The notes beneath the pieces are model-generated. The model did no database searches. It was not told where the DNA came from and worked only from the letters and a program-made list of their open reading frames with translations. This document shows positions 22,081 through 34,088 of a stretch of 64,000 nucleotides of DNA, piece by piece; within the stretch, counting starts at the first letter, position 1, and each line of letters opens with the position of its first letter. This DNA comes from Cenococcum geophilum 1.58 (Eukaryota; Ascomycota; Dothideomycetes; Gloniales; Gloniaceae). Where the stretch lies: positions 62,001 to 126,000 of the forward strand of contig KV748217.1 of the NCBI GenBank assembly GCA_001692895.1, written 5' to 3'. A program made the position numbers and the translations under genes.

Positions 22081-22779
22081 AAGGCAAACCATTAACTTTA
22101 ACGAAATTAATATAAGCAACCGCCACGTCTATTATCCTATTAATACCTATATTAGAATTACCTTAATCAGCTTTCTAATTAATGGATTTTCTAGAACTAA
22201 CTGCCAGCTATAGGCGCATCTAAAAGGCGTTAAAGAAACCCCTCTATTTCGTCTAGTAGGAGCCAGTCTTCTTAAGCTTTTTATAATAAACTACCCTCTC
22301 TATTAACTAATACCGCTAGAGGATTAAGAGATATAGCGGATATAGTGCCCAAGGGCATTAGCCGTCTTATTCTACCCCTATTATCTCCCCTATTGCTATC
22401 TATAGCTTAATAGCGGTCCTTAATAGCCTACTTACTACTACTAAACTATATAGATCCCTAAGAGGATAAAGAAGTAGGAGTTAATAAAATACCTATAATA
22501 TCCGTAATATCCGCTAAGAAGATATCCGCTATAGAGAAGGTCTAGGTAATTATTAACCGTTTTAGGTTATAGTAGATATCTATAGGAGACCTAGCGCTTA
22601 AATAGATTATAATAGCTAAAGGTTTATATAAGGCACTAAAGAAAAAAAGAGTAAGGGAGCTCCTTAATAAACTTCTAGAGAATGCTAATATCCTAGATAT
22701 CTATACTAAAGAGATAAAGAAGCGCGGTATAGTAGGTGCTAGTATTACTCTTACTATCTAGGGAAAGCTTAAAGAGCTA

Positions 22780-24150
22780 AGGGAGAAAGAGTTACTATTT
22801 AGCAGCTTTAACTAATATGCGGATATTAAGCAGCTTAACCTTAGGTAGTGCTATTAAGCCGTAAAGACTTACGTACCTATATTAGAGTATATAATTACAG
22901 TATATTAAGAGAGTTAATGTAAATATTCTCTATATAAAGGCTGTATAGTTCTAATAGCTTCTACACTTATATTTAGCCTTTTATAAAACTCTATAAACTA
23001 TATCCTATAGCTATTAGGGATATATCTCTAAGCTAATGGTATTAAGCGCTATATGCTTTCTATGCTCTATAGGCTTAGATTAATTAATAGTTATACTACT
23101 TTAAACTAGTAAAAGGAGCAAATAGCCTAAGAATTAAGGTTTAGCCTATAATCTCCGCGGTATAGGTATATACTAACCTATATATAGGTAAAAATCTACT
23201 TAATAGGTGCAGCTTTTAATACTATTATTATTTATAATAACTTTAATTACCTCTAATAAGTTTAGTATTAAATACTTAGGGATACCAGGACGTTTTATTC
23301 GCGTATAACTAGTAAGCTTATCTTTAATATAAGTATACCTAATAATAGGCTTTAATAGAGCATACTTTATGTAGATATTTTAATTAAGTTCTTAGATATT
23401 ATAGAGGCTTTAAATAATTTATAAAACAAGATATAAAAGTAGATCTTAATAGCTTTAATCTATAAAGCTATTATAGAGGCGTACCTAGGCCTTAATATAT
23501 TACTTAGCAAAAACCTATAGTTTAAATATCTATATATGTCTTCTATTAATATAATACCCGTTATATAGACGTTTAGGTTTAACCTAGAACCTATTATAAC
23601 TAAAGAGGCTTCTATATCTAAAACCTATAAGGTACTAGATAACATTTTTCTCTATTAAATAAATTTATAATATACTAATAAAGTATTAAAGGAGCAACTA
23701 TTTCTAATCTATGGTAATTAAAAGACTATAAAGCTTATTTGGTTATATTAGGGAGAACGTACTAAGTTAATATCCGCCTATAATAGCCTATATTAGGCTC
23801 TATTTATTTTAGCTCTTTAGTACCTAAAGCTAAACTACCTATATATAGTTATACGGTATTACTATAGTAGTAAGTAATTAGCCTAAGAGTACTTTACGCT
23901 ATACACCTATATAAACCACCTAGGTTAAAGAAATATCCTAGCTAAGCATGTGCTATTTTATTATATAAAGGAGCTAATTCTTTATAGCTTTAACGCTCGT
24001 ATTATAGCGTTACTCTATACTTAGATTAAGGAGTTTTATAATACTAAGTTGCCTATAAATATTAAGCGGTACCTTAAAAGCCTATCTCCGCAACGTCTAT
24101 TAGCAGTAGTTAAGGATATCCGTATAGTGGTTTTTGGTTAAGAAGTCTTT
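22780..24150 (+). pseudogene. DUF6589 domain protein, RIP-inactivated
   Basis: The + strand, read through stops, gives the stretch IGAAFNTIIIYNNFNYL (near 23210), RDTRTFYSRITSKLIFN (near 23280), a long middle part, and NRLxxSILYVDILIKFLDI, later LFLIYGN and LNYLYIVIRYYY. This order (a YDNFNY-like start, a GDTRTF-like block, a YGDQKT-like block) matches my memory of DUF6589 proteins, which are repeated in many fungal genomes and have no known function. More than 20 in-frame stops, many at former CAG, CAA or TGG codons, so no product is made. Confidence 0.6.
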
Positions 24151-24640
24151 TGGGTGGCTAATTATACTAACTAGCCTATAAAACTATAGCAAAAGGGTTA
24201 CCTTAAGTAGGCTGGCAGTGCTATATCCTTATAAATACTTTTTAAGCCTACTAATATAGAGTTTCTAACGCATGTCCGCTTTTTATAACTAGTAGAGACG
24301 TATAAGGTCCTTAAGCACGCTATTAAGCTTATAGATATTGGCCTACTTAGCCACGTACTCCCCCGCATTTATACCTATTTTATAGGTAGTTAAAATAAAA
24401 ACTATCTACTAGAGATATTACGTTTCTTCTAATTAACTTTAACAGATACTTATTCCCCTAAGCTTTAGTAAGCTATCCTAGTAAATAGGTTAGTAAATAT
24501 CCGCAGTAAATAGGATAGTTACTACTTAATAGATCTTAATAATAAGCTACTTAATAGGGAGCTAAAGCAGCTTATATATACTTATAGTAATTTAATATTT
24601 AACCTAGACTTACTTTTTTACTAAAGCATTTATATAAAAA

Positions 24641-25324
24641 TGTCTATTCAAAGCGAAGTCACGCCTTCCCTCCGAACAGCAACATCAATATCTATCACAA
24701 TTAGCCTTTTAGCTTTTCGCTTTAAAATAAGGCTTATTTAATAGAGATTTTATTATTTATTCGTCTTATAGCCTTAATAATACTATACCGTACGGCGTTG
24801 TGTTATCGTCGCGATAAAACGTCTTACCCCTAGAGGATCGCGAAGTTTCGCGTTGCGTCTTTTTATAGCAGCTGTTAATAAGTAGTCTTTCCTAACAATT
24901 TTTCCCATAAGGTTTTTTAACAGGTTTTAAATTAACGCTTTTTAGCTTTCTCCCTTCCTTCTTCCTATATTAGTTATTAGGCGTAGGCCTTATACCGCTA
25001 GGTTCGTTATTATTAGCCTTTAATATTACCTAGGTTCTAGGTTACCTAAATAGTCTTTTAATAATACCCTACGGGTATAAAAAAGACAAGATATATTCCT
25101 ACTTCTATATTAGTTATAGGGCAGGCCTTATACCGCTAGCTTCTAACGGTACGCGTTATTTAGGGCAATAAGTATATAATTATCTACTACTGCTTAAAAT
25201 AGTAGGGAACCTACTATACAATACAGCAGGCTAAGATAATTACCCTCTTCTTAGGCCTACACCCCTAATTAATACATTATTTAGAATATATCTCTATCTC
25301 TANAAGNAAGTAAATAGATAAAAA
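24641..25324. repeat. LTR-like repeat, copy 1
   Basis: Starts TGTCTATTCAAAGCGAAGTC and ends near AGTAAATAGATAAAAA. Its first ~87 bp and last ~155 bp recur in the adjoining copy, but it has about 380 bp more in the middle. Heavily RIP-mutated. Confidence 0.5.
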
Positions 25325-25628
25325 TNTCTATTTAAAGCGAAGTNACGCCTTNCCTCCNAACAGCAANATTAATATCTATTANAATCAGCCTTTCGGCTTT
25401 TCGCTTTCCCACCCTCCACCCTATAGATAGATTTTGCAGCCTCTTAGGCTTGCGGTAGGCCTAAGGTGGGCAATAAGTGTGTAATTATCTACCACTGCTT
25501 AAGATAGTAGGGAACCTACTATGCAATACAGCAGGCTAAGATAATTACTCTCTCCTCGGGCCTACACCCCCAATCAATACATTATTTAGAATATATCTCT
25601 ATCTCTGCGAGCAAGTAAATAGATAACT
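25325..25628. repeat. LTR-like repeat, copy 2 (shorter, with N bases)
   Basis: Directly follows copy 1, with the same start and the same GGGCAATAAG-to-AGTAAATAGATA end. It is less mutated than copy 1. Scattered N calls at 25303-25382 lie at the junction and in the shared part, which suggests collapsed or ambiguous assembly of near-identical copies. Confidence 0.5.
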
Positions 25629-26229
25629 AATTATATAGGGCTACTATATATAAAGTTTAAGATTATATTTAGTAAACGGATGTCTACTTAATATACTATT
25701 AAATCTCCTATAGTGGATATTTAATTACTTACTAATGCGATTACTAAAGGTTTTATTATTCGCTATTAGGCATAGCAAGTAAAGATAAAAGCGCCGCCTC
25801 TACTATAACTAGGTATTAAACAACTTAATTAATCTACCCTTAACGAGTTTAATTTATAGCTAGGCGGTAATCTTTCCGCTATATTTAATAAGCTTAATCT
25901 CTATAATAATAATAATAAGCTAAATAGCTTTATACTCCCTACTAACTTTACTTAAACCTAGCTTTAACCTATATATAAGTTGCTTAATAAGTAATATAAA
26001 ATATTAGCTATAAGCTATTACTATAACCGTTTAATATCCGCTATAGTTAGTAGCACTAATATATATTTCTAAGTAATTAATATTATTAATTAATTAATCT
26101 ATTTAGTTCCTAGGTTGCGCTTACTAGGGGTATAAAATATAAGAGAAAGGGGGGGCGTTATCCTAATAGATATTAGCTACTATAGTTATAATATCCGCTT
26201 AGCGGATATAAGGTAAACTTACTTAGTAT

Positions 26230-26469
26230 TGTGGTGGGGTAAAATGGGCCACTACTTAGTGCCTTAGCATTTTCCTGTATATATTAAGCCTTCGGCTTCT
26301 CTCCTTCTCTCCATCACGACCTACCAGAATACATTCTTTCCTTTCTTTCTTACTGACTGCTTTCCTACTGATTGATTACGACTGACGACCGACCGACCGA
26401 CCGACCGACCGACAGACAGACAGACAGCACTGTGACTTTCCTATCTGAGAGTGGTCGTACCCTCCCACA
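26230..26469. repeat. solo LTR, 240 bp, not RIP-mutated
   Basis: Begins TGTGGTGGGG and ends CCCTCCCACA, so TG..CA with near-inverted ends. It is flanked by GTAT on each side (26226-26229 and 26470-26473), which fits a short target duplication. Base composition is normal while both flanks are RIP-mutated. No internal retroelement lies beside it. Confidence 0.6.
26387..26427. repeat. (GACC)n-(GACA)n microsatellite
   Basis: About six GACC units followed by four GACA units inside the solo LTR. Confidence 0.9.
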
Positions 26470-27003
26470 GTATTAGCTAATTCTACCTAATATTAACTAA
26501 CCTCGCCTAATATTAGCCCGCTATATACTAATTAGCATTACCGTTAATTTCCTATAGTGCTCTTTATATATATTTACCTCTATTTAATTACGCTAACTGC
26601 CTTTATAGTATTAATAAAGATGTATTTAATTAGCGGGTTATTAGCGGTATAAATATATCTAACGGCTAGTATAAGGGTAATAATAAAGGAGTAGGAGCTG
26701 GAGACCTAAGAGTTAGTAAAGGTATAGGTATATCCTCTTCTTAAGTTATTAGTAAAAGGTCTATAGCTAACTATTAACTAGCCTATAATATATTAGCGCT
26801 ATAATAAGGCGCTAATTACCACAGCGCTAATATTTTAAATCTCTTATCTAAAACCTGCGAAGCCCGTATAAGAGCCTATAATAAGCGCTTATTTATAGCA
26901 GCGTGCTGCTCTAATACTTAAGAAAACCGCTCTAATATCTATATAATTAACCTAGAAAAACCTAAAAGTTACCCTATTTCTTTCTATTTTTGCTTTTATT
27001 CCT
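26470..27003. repeat. RIP-mutated sequence, unassigned
   Basis: AT-rich, stops in all frames. No recognisable domain. Confidence 0.5.
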
Positions 27004-27159
27004 TATCTATCTATCGCAGTCACATAAGGGGATATTTAATTTTTGTATAATTGGGAGGCGTAGGGCTATAAGGTCGCTCTAGGGCTAGTTCTTAGCAGTT
27101 TTGCTAGTTCCTAGCACTTAAATCTACTAAGGATTTGCCCTAAAGCGGCCAGATATCCC
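27004..27159 (-). repeat. split direct repeat B2
   Basis: 156 bp from TATCTATCTATCGCAGTCAC to CCAGATATCCC, matching 27426-27581 with a few transitions. Confidence 0.85.
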
Positions 27160-27320
27160 CAACTATAAGCCTATAGCTGCAAGACTATCTAACTATAATG
27201 GTCGCATTAAGGCTGGCTCTTAGTGGTTTTACTAGTTCCTAGCACCTACTAAAGAATTGCCTTAAAGCGCTATCTATATATAATGTATACTAAGTATAAA
27301 AGATAGCGGGTAGGGAAAGC

Positions 27321-27428
27321 GAATTAGCCACGTAGTGACTGCGTTTAATATTCGCGAATATTATAGGAGGTCTTAGCATTATGCGTTACTAAGGTAAATA
27401 CTACTAAGCAATATATAGACGCTAGTAT
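27321..27428 (-). repeat. split direct repeat A2
   Basis: 108 bp from GAATTAGCCACGTAGTGACT to GCTAGTAT, matching 31736-31843 with a handful of transitions. Contains the palindrome AATATTCGCGAATATT. Overlaps B1 by three bases. Confidence 0.88.
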
Positions 27429-27581
27429 CTATCTATCGCAGTCACGTAAGGGGATATTTAATTTTTATATAATTAGGAGGTATAGGGCTATAAGGTCGCT
27501 CTAGGGCTAGTTCTTAGCAGTTTTACTAGTTCCTAGCACTTAAATCTGCTAAGGATTTGCCCTAAAGCGGCCAGATATCCC
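27426..27581 (-). repeat. split direct repeat B1
   Basis: Second copy of the B repeat, adjoining A2, as expected for the B1-A2 junction of a Ngaro-type element. Confidence 0.85.
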
Positions 27582-27611
27582 TAAGCGAAGCTCCTACGCC
27601 CAATAAGACAT

Positions 27612-27760
27612 TACCGCATTCTACCATATTCTGCCAAATTCTACCACCTTATCGTATTCTGCCAAATTCTGCCACCTTATCACATTCTACTAAATTCTAC
27701 TACATTATCGCATTCTACCAAGTTCTGCCATATTATCGTATTCTACTATATTCTGCCAAC
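27612..27760. repeat. minisatellite, ~28-bp units (ATTCTGCCA-rich)
   Basis: About five units built on ATTCTGCCAAATTCTGCCAC followed by CTTATCGC. It lies between B1 and the recombinase region. A very similar array occurs near the LINE 3' end at 34422-34760. Confidence 0.75.
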
Positions 27761-28049
27761 CCTAAGTTATAAGCCAACTAATTAGGATTTTCCATGCCCG
27801 GCATAGAAAATTGCTATTAGCTCGCTTACTACTAGCGCCTTAGCGGCCCTCTTAACATCTTAACCTACTATATAGTAATCCTTACGCTAAGAGCGGTATA
27901 CTACGCTAAAAGTAAGAGTTAAGGCGACGGAGGTTAGTGGTCTTAGTCTTAATATATAGGCGAAAGGCTTCTAATAACCACTAACCTAGCTGCTAAATTT
28001 GCTAATATAAATACCCTAAATCTTTAGTAAACTAGGCAGCGCCCTAGCG

Positions 28050-28960
28050 GAAGAAGTAATTTAAGTAACTACTTAGGTTAATCCTAGCAGCTACTAAATA
28101 GGAGGAAAGGATCTTACGAACCCCTAGAGAGGTAAAGGGTTTACCATTAAGACTAAATAAGGGAGAGTTAAGGGGTTAAGGGTCCCTATTAAACAGCTTT
28201 ATTATAGCAGCGACTAGGCATAATAGGCCGCCTACCACCATAATAGCGACGTTAACGCCCTAGTGTTACTTGTTAGCTTTACTCCATTTAAGGCGGAATA
28301 TTATCCTACTAGGCGTAAAGGTAATATTATATTAAGTGGCCTTTTTCGCTAGGAAGGTCGTTCAGTTCTTAAGCTCCGCCGTAATATACGTAATCTTACC
28401 TATCCGTAGAAATCTAGCAAATATAAGGGTAAATACGGCATTAGTGTTAATATCTAATAGCAATAGGCCGTGTATTACTACCTAGGCTAGAATATCCCTA
28501 GTAATAGGTTGCTTATTCTTTTTTACTAAGGAAGAGATAGCGGCTGCTTTAGTAAGTAATTAGTATACTATAGGATCCTTAAATACTATAATTAAGATGC
28601 CGTAATCTATATAGCGCGAGCGAATTATAAAGACGTAGGCTTATAAGGTTTTGGCCTTAAGCCTACCTATCTATAACTAGGAGGTACCAAACGCGTAGTA
28701 GGTAATCCATTCGCCTAGTTTACGCGGCTTAGCCAGGTAGGGGGAGACTCCTTTAAGTGCGCAGTATAACTCCTAGCTATTAACTGCTAAGGAATAGTTC
28801 CTACAGGTTACTGGCGTAAGGCCGTTCCAGAAAAGGAGCGCGTAGAGATTAAATAGCGCGTTAATATTATCTTTAAAGTTTATAGGCAGTTATAAGTAGT
28901 TTATTAGGTTTACGGCACCTATTAAAAACTTATTAGCTTTAGTAGTAATAAATTAAGGGC
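28050..28960 (-). pseudogene. tyrosine recombinase region of the Ngaro-like element
   Basis: Minus-strand reading near 28390-28200 shows a run of the type AKKATxYNITFTPSRIIFRLKWSKANK, then GVNVAIMVVGG, LLCLVAAI and LFNRDP. This resembles the YR core of DIRS/Crypton recombinases (an LKxSKTD block, then CPVAAL and LF). Catalytic Arg/His/Tyr residues cannot be fixed because of stops and frame noise. Confidence 0.6.
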
Positions 28961-29199
28961 CTAGTATGGGCAGAACTAATAGATAGCCGCGGCTTAGAAT
29001 TAAGATAGTATATTAGCTAAGCCATTTAAATTACCTAGGATCTACTTTACGGATATTATAATATTATAAGCTATAGCAGCCAGCATAATCTTATGGAGTG
29101 ATTTATTTACTATACTACGGATAACAGTCTTTTTAATGCCCTAGTAAACCACTATACTATTAGTATAAATAGATAGCGCGCTATACTGCTAGTTAGTAG

Positions 29200-29480
29200 A
29201 CCATAAATTAAATACATAAGTAATAGTATGCATCTCTTTTAGATTAATATAGTCTACTTATTAACTAGGCTTAGGTAATATACTAAACGCCTAAGATTAA
29301 GGGAAGTTAGCTGTGTACCACTACCAGTTATCCTTATATTTAAGTTCCTTAAAAAAGTAAAAGCCGCTAAACCTAAACTAGGTAGAGGCGTTAGTAAAGA
29401 GATAAATACAGGTATACTTAACGTCGTTAAAAAACAATACCCCATTACTTATAGTAAGTAGGTTAAGCTAGATATATAAG
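29200..29480 (-). pseudogene. RNase H region of the Ngaro-like element
   Basis: Near 29430-29340 the minus strand reads NGVLFFNDVKYTCIYLFTNAST, then FRFSGFYFFKEL. The family form is LFTDASxxGxGGFYF; here the catalytic Asp is Asn, a G-to-A change. Confidence 0.62.
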
Positions 29481-29649
29481 TCACTTCGCAACTTAGTGCT
29501 AAATCGCCTAGGTTTATACTTATTTGCTAAAGTCTTTAACTAAGCAGTAATAAAGATCTAAAGGGATCTAGAGTAAGATTAACTAAGTCTAATTACGTAG
29601 GTATACTATACAAGGTAGCCCGTAAGCTGCTAGGCTTAAAGAAACAATA

Positions 29650-30562
29650 ATAAGCCGTATTAGAGTGCGGTAGTAACTTTCTTAATAGTATATAATTATT
29701 TCTATAGTGACAATCGCGTTTATATTTATACGGTATCAATAGTATATCCTAAAACTTTAATAATAGTTCCTGCTATATCTTTAGAGCTATTTTAAAGGAT
29801 ACCTAAGGAGTTAGTAATAAAGATATAAGTCTAGGTAATAGCCGCTAAGTCGTTTAGGTTAGCAAGGATAAAGATAAAGTTATCTAGGTAGTATTCTACC
29901 TCGTAAAGTAGTTATAAATAGAGTATCTAGTATAGGCCTTCTACGAAAAGGTTAAATATAAGCGGCGCAGTTTAAAGACTAAAGGATAGGCAGTATTTTT
30001 GGTAGGTAACACCTTCCCAGAAGAAGCCTATTAATGTTCTTGCCCTATAAGATAGGGGGACTATACAAAACGCGTCTTTAATATCTCTTTTAAGTAGCAG
30101 ACATTTACAACCTACAGAAATAATATAGGCTTAAATAGCGGTAACTATAGTATATACTAGTGCTCTATATTCTTCTAGAATTGCGTTATTAACTAAAAAT
30201 ACTAGTAGAAAGGAGAGATTGTAAATTCGGCGGTATTATCTATCCGATTTTAGTACTAGGCTAAGAGGTAAGACTATAATAGGCCCTATCGCGATTCTAA
30301 TATATCCTTTTTCAAGGTCTAATATTATCTTCTTAGAGATAAGGTCGGCGTTATCCTAAGAGGAGTTGTGGTTCCTATAAGATCTTAGGGTAAGGATAAA
30401 CTTAGCTCCTATCTTATAGCTATAGGTTAGGATACCTACTAAGGTGGCTAGTAGATTGCCTAGGTAGTTAGATAAAAGGGAGTGCCATGCTAAGATCCTT
30501 AGGGGCGATGGAGAGTAGTAGAGAGCCTTCGCCTCTATAAAGGTAGAGAATAATAGTAACAT
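29650..30562 (-). pseudogene. reverse transcriptase of the Ngaro-like element
   Basis: Visible in order: SKKIILDLEKGYIRIAIGPI (near 30340-30280), LVLKSDRxYRRIYNLS with VNNAI (near 30260-30180), and the catalytic box YLDNFI near 29905-29890, where YLDDFI is expected (Asp to Asn). The pattern GGWRRIHxLSxP...SVND is specific to DIRS/Ngaro-type RTs. Inactive. Confidence 0.7.
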
Positions 30563-31735
30563 ATTAGGCCTAGGTCCTAGGCGTATAATTAAAGTTAGTG
30601 TTATTATTAGGCTAGACCCTACTTTATAAGGTTCGCCTTACTATTCCTAGGCGTAAGCTTTAGATAATACAGTGTAATCTTTACTATACTTTAAGCACTT
30701 ATGCGGGTATTTGCAAGCTATATTATCGCAGCCTCTGCTATTAAACCTACGGCAGGTATTAGAGGTATAGGAGGTATCCAACCTAGGTCTCTTTAAGGCG
30801 GTAAAGCCAATAGCACTAGATATTGTAAGGTATAGCGCTATATACTAAGCTAGCATTTACTAATTAGCGGGCTCTAGTTAGCTATTAGTTATTATAAAGG
30901 TATAATAGTTAAATGCTAAGTTAAGTATATAACCTACCTAGATATATTAGGTTAATAAGGTATAAATTATATTTATTTAAAGAAGTATACTAGTAATAAG
31001 GTCCAGCGGGCATATATAGAGGGTGCTAGTAATAACCACGTAGTTAGTAAAACCTTTAAACTAGACGCCTTTATCTATAAATAGCTTTCTATCTACCTTT
31101 GCCTTCCTTATAACTAGAGTACTATTCTTAATCTATATCTTATTAGCGATCTTAATTTAAATGGTATAGACTTAAAGATAGGCAAGGTTTACTAAATTAA
31201 AGATACCCTTAAAAATATCTAGGTAATCCCTTTTTATAACGCCAGAAAGGCGGAGTTTAAGCAACTTTACGCTAAAAGGGAGAGGCTCACTAAGGACATC
31301 AGCTATAGCAGCTGTTATAGTGGCCTATAAGGCCAAAGCGGCCAAGCCTAACTATAATTAAGCCATTTAAGCCAGGTGGTATTTATACTGGCGAGCTTTC
31401 TCCACTAGGCGGGCTTTGCGCTCTTCCTTATACTTCTAAATCTCCCTTTTATCTTAGGCTTGTTCCCTTTACTCTTTAGTAATTTCACGCTCTTCTACGG
31501 CAGCAGCACGTATATTAGCCTTAGACAGCATTATAGAACTAGTAGAGGAGGGTATAGCGGTTATAGACGATAGTATAGTTAAGGTAGGTCGTTTAGGTAG
31601 GTTTGCTTATTGGGATTATATACGCGTATAAATCTCCCAGTTGGTTATAAGCGGTAATAGCATTATAAAATAATTCTTAAACAAATAGATGATGAATGTA
31701 TAATGAATATTAATAAGTTTAGCGATATTAAAAGT

Positions 31736-31843
31736 GAATTAGCCACGTAGTGACTGCGTTTAATATTCGCGAATATTGCAGGAGGTCTTAGCATTATGCG
31801 TTGCTAAGGTAGATGCTGCTAAGCAATATATAGACGCTAGTAT
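31736..31843 (-). repeat. split direct repeat A1 (5' end of the element)
   Basis: Copy of A2. On the minus strand it is the first part of the element, upstream of all coding regions. Confidence 0.88.
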
Positions 31844-34088
31844 TTACTAAAAGCTTAATAAGGGATAGAAGCTCCTTACTAAGGATATTAGGATCCTACT
31901 TAGGCATTACTTACCTTAATAATGCTATATCTAAAACCCACCCTATATTATAGAGGTGATAAAGCTGCTTATTTAGTATAATATAATTAACTATAGGCGT
32001 TTATAATATATCCTAATACCTAGCCTCCGCCTATTATATAAACCACTTCTATATATTACTTAATATAGGCTCCTAGCGGGTTTTTGCAATATTCGCACTA
32101 TAGCTAGTACGGATATTATACTCGCAATCTATAAATATTACTAGGTTGCAGTTATTATAATATAAATCTTTACTAATAGTAGACTATAGGTCTTTATAAT
32201 ATATAAGTTATATTACTTATAAGTATACCTAATTCTTATTAACTAGCCGCTATAGGGTAAACGGCAGTTTACTATATAACTGCGCATTAGTTAACCGCTT
32301 CTTTAGGCGTAGGGTTGATATAATAAGCTCTTTAGGTAGGCGTACTATAGAACTATTAGGGCTTAACCTACGCCCGCTTTTTATATCTACTAACTACTTA
32401 GTACTAACTAACGCTATAGATAAAGTATCGCCCGCAATATCCGCAGTCTCTGCGTTTTATTACCTACGGATATTATTACGTAGCGCGCTTACGCGAAGAT
32501 CGCCTATATACTAAGGTTGTGTATACTTAAAACCACCTAATTTATTATAAGGACCCTACTAGCGGCTCTTAACTATAAAGATTGCTTCGCCTAAGAGGCC
32601 TTCTTCTTAGCCTACTTGGCTAAACCGCTATGCTAGTATATTATAGAATTTATAGCGAGGTATTCTATATTAGATCGAACGGTAAATATTTAGGATATCT
32701 GCACTATATGCTACTATATCTAATATAACAAAATTTTGAATTTAAGACGTTGGGCGCGCGTATTTAGCGTATAAGCGGTCTTTATTAATATCCGCAAGCG
32801 TTACGTAGTAGCTCTATACCGCTTCTTTAGCAATAGTAGCATTATAGCCGTAATAAATTAACTAGTTGCGAATAGTATTATAATAGGCAGCTATCCACTC
32901 CTTAGAATTAAAGAAGATAATTATCTTTAAAATTAGCTAAAGTTAATTAAACTATTAGCGGTATATCTGCTATGCGGATATTAAGCGGCTTCTTAATTGC
33001 TCGCCTTTTCCTTAGTTACTATTACTAGCAGTATATAAATATACTAGAGTAATAGCAATAGTAAAGTAAAGAGCTTAAAAGTCCTTCTTCTCTAGCGCGG
33101 TTATAACCCTTTATATAATCTTTAGCTCTGGCCAATTAATTAGGGTTTTAATAACTTATATATTAGGTTTAAACCTAGCTAGCTTATATATAGTCTAAAA
33201 TATAAATAGGTCTAGTATTGCGGTATATATAAACTAAGGCTTATTAACTAAGACTAAATATACTTTAAAGAGTTATATATACGCTATACGGAAGGTCTCT
33301 CCCTAATTAGTAAGTAGGTGTACTTTATTAACTACTATAAGGGTAATATAGGAACNAAATATNNGGTNTATTANAACNTTATANAGCTTATTACTAACTA
33401 AAAGCTCTAGGGAGATAAGGATATATATATAGCTGCCCATACGGATATCCTTAATTAGCTCAGCGGATATTATTTTCTTCTATATATAAATAGGTTAAAT
33501 ATAAGGTAGCTTTATAATCTTTTTTACTTACTCTAACCTAATTGCGTTAAGTGGAAGAATAATAATAATAACTGCATTAGGTATAAGATATAGTAGTACT
33601 TATATTATTATACTCTTACCAAAAAACGTCTTTACTATAAGTATGAGATCTTACCACTTAAATATTAGCACCCTTAGGGCCTTAAGCTACTCCGTATAAC
33701 CGTAGTATAGATATATCTCCGCAATAGTTTTATCTAGCTTACTTATTTAAAGTTTATAAAAGCTGCTTATAAGCTAGGGTAGCTCCCTTCGTAAGCTATA
33801 TAGCTATAAAGACCGCTAGGGATCTATTTTAATATAATCCCTAGCCTATTACGTACTGCTAGCTTATTAATCTACTTAACTAACTTATGGTTTATAACCT
33901 CTTTACCTTATTTGCTTTAATAGAGGCATTAATAAATAGCGCTTAAAAGTAGTAAAGGGAAAATAGAGGGTTAGATAAAGGCAGAGAGGACTTAAATACG
34001 TTATAATAGATAGATCTTAATAATGATAATAATATTCAATTACGCTATTACGGCTCCCGTTAGGGTCCATGCAGCGGGTCTATATAGG
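31844..34088. repeat. RIP-mutated sequence, unassigned
   Basis: AT-rich with dense stops. On the + strand a partly open reading (near 32230-32700, with RRRVDIISSLGRRTIELLGL) suggests an old gene, family not recognised. N calls at 33356-33385. ATATCCGC/GCGGATATT motifs at about 32440, 32790, 32980 and 33465. Confidence 0.5.

Larger units (their letters stand above)
22081..26229 (+). mobile_element. RIP-degraded repeat with DUF6589-type gene
   Basis: Dense stops, strong AT bias and surviving CpG mark this as RIP-mutated repeat DNA. The element carries the DUF6589 remnant, two LTR-like copies (24641-25628) and an unassigned stretch 25640-26229. Motifs of the type ATATCCGC / GCGGATAT recur at its edges and inside. 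True termini are not determined, and several elements may be joined here. Confidence 0.55.
27004..31843 (-). mobile_element. Ngaro/DIRS-like tyrosine-recombinase retrotransposon
   Basis: Minus-strand order is reverse transcriptase, RNase H, then tyrosine recombinase, which is the DIRS-class order and not that of LTR elements or LINEs. Two repeat pairs frame it: A (108 bp) at 31736-31843 and 27321-27428; B (156 bp) at 27426-27581 and 27004-27159. Read on the minus strand this gives A1, ORFs, B1, A2, B2, the split direct repeat plan known from Ngaro elements. No target duplication is seen, as expected for recombinase integration. All coding parts carry RIP-type stops. About 160 bp of extra sequence, with a partial third B-like copy, sits between A2 and B2. 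Confidence 0.8.

Noticed and set aside
27004..27581. CRISPR-like array
   Set aside because: Repeats are two pairs of long units, not short regularly spaced ones, and the host is eukaryotic.
28050..28960. Tyrosine recombinase as a Starship captain (DUF3435)
   Set aside because: It follows an RT and RNase H on the same strand and sits within split direct repeats, so a DIRS/Ngaro retrotransposon explains it better. No cargo genes or captain at a 5' edge.
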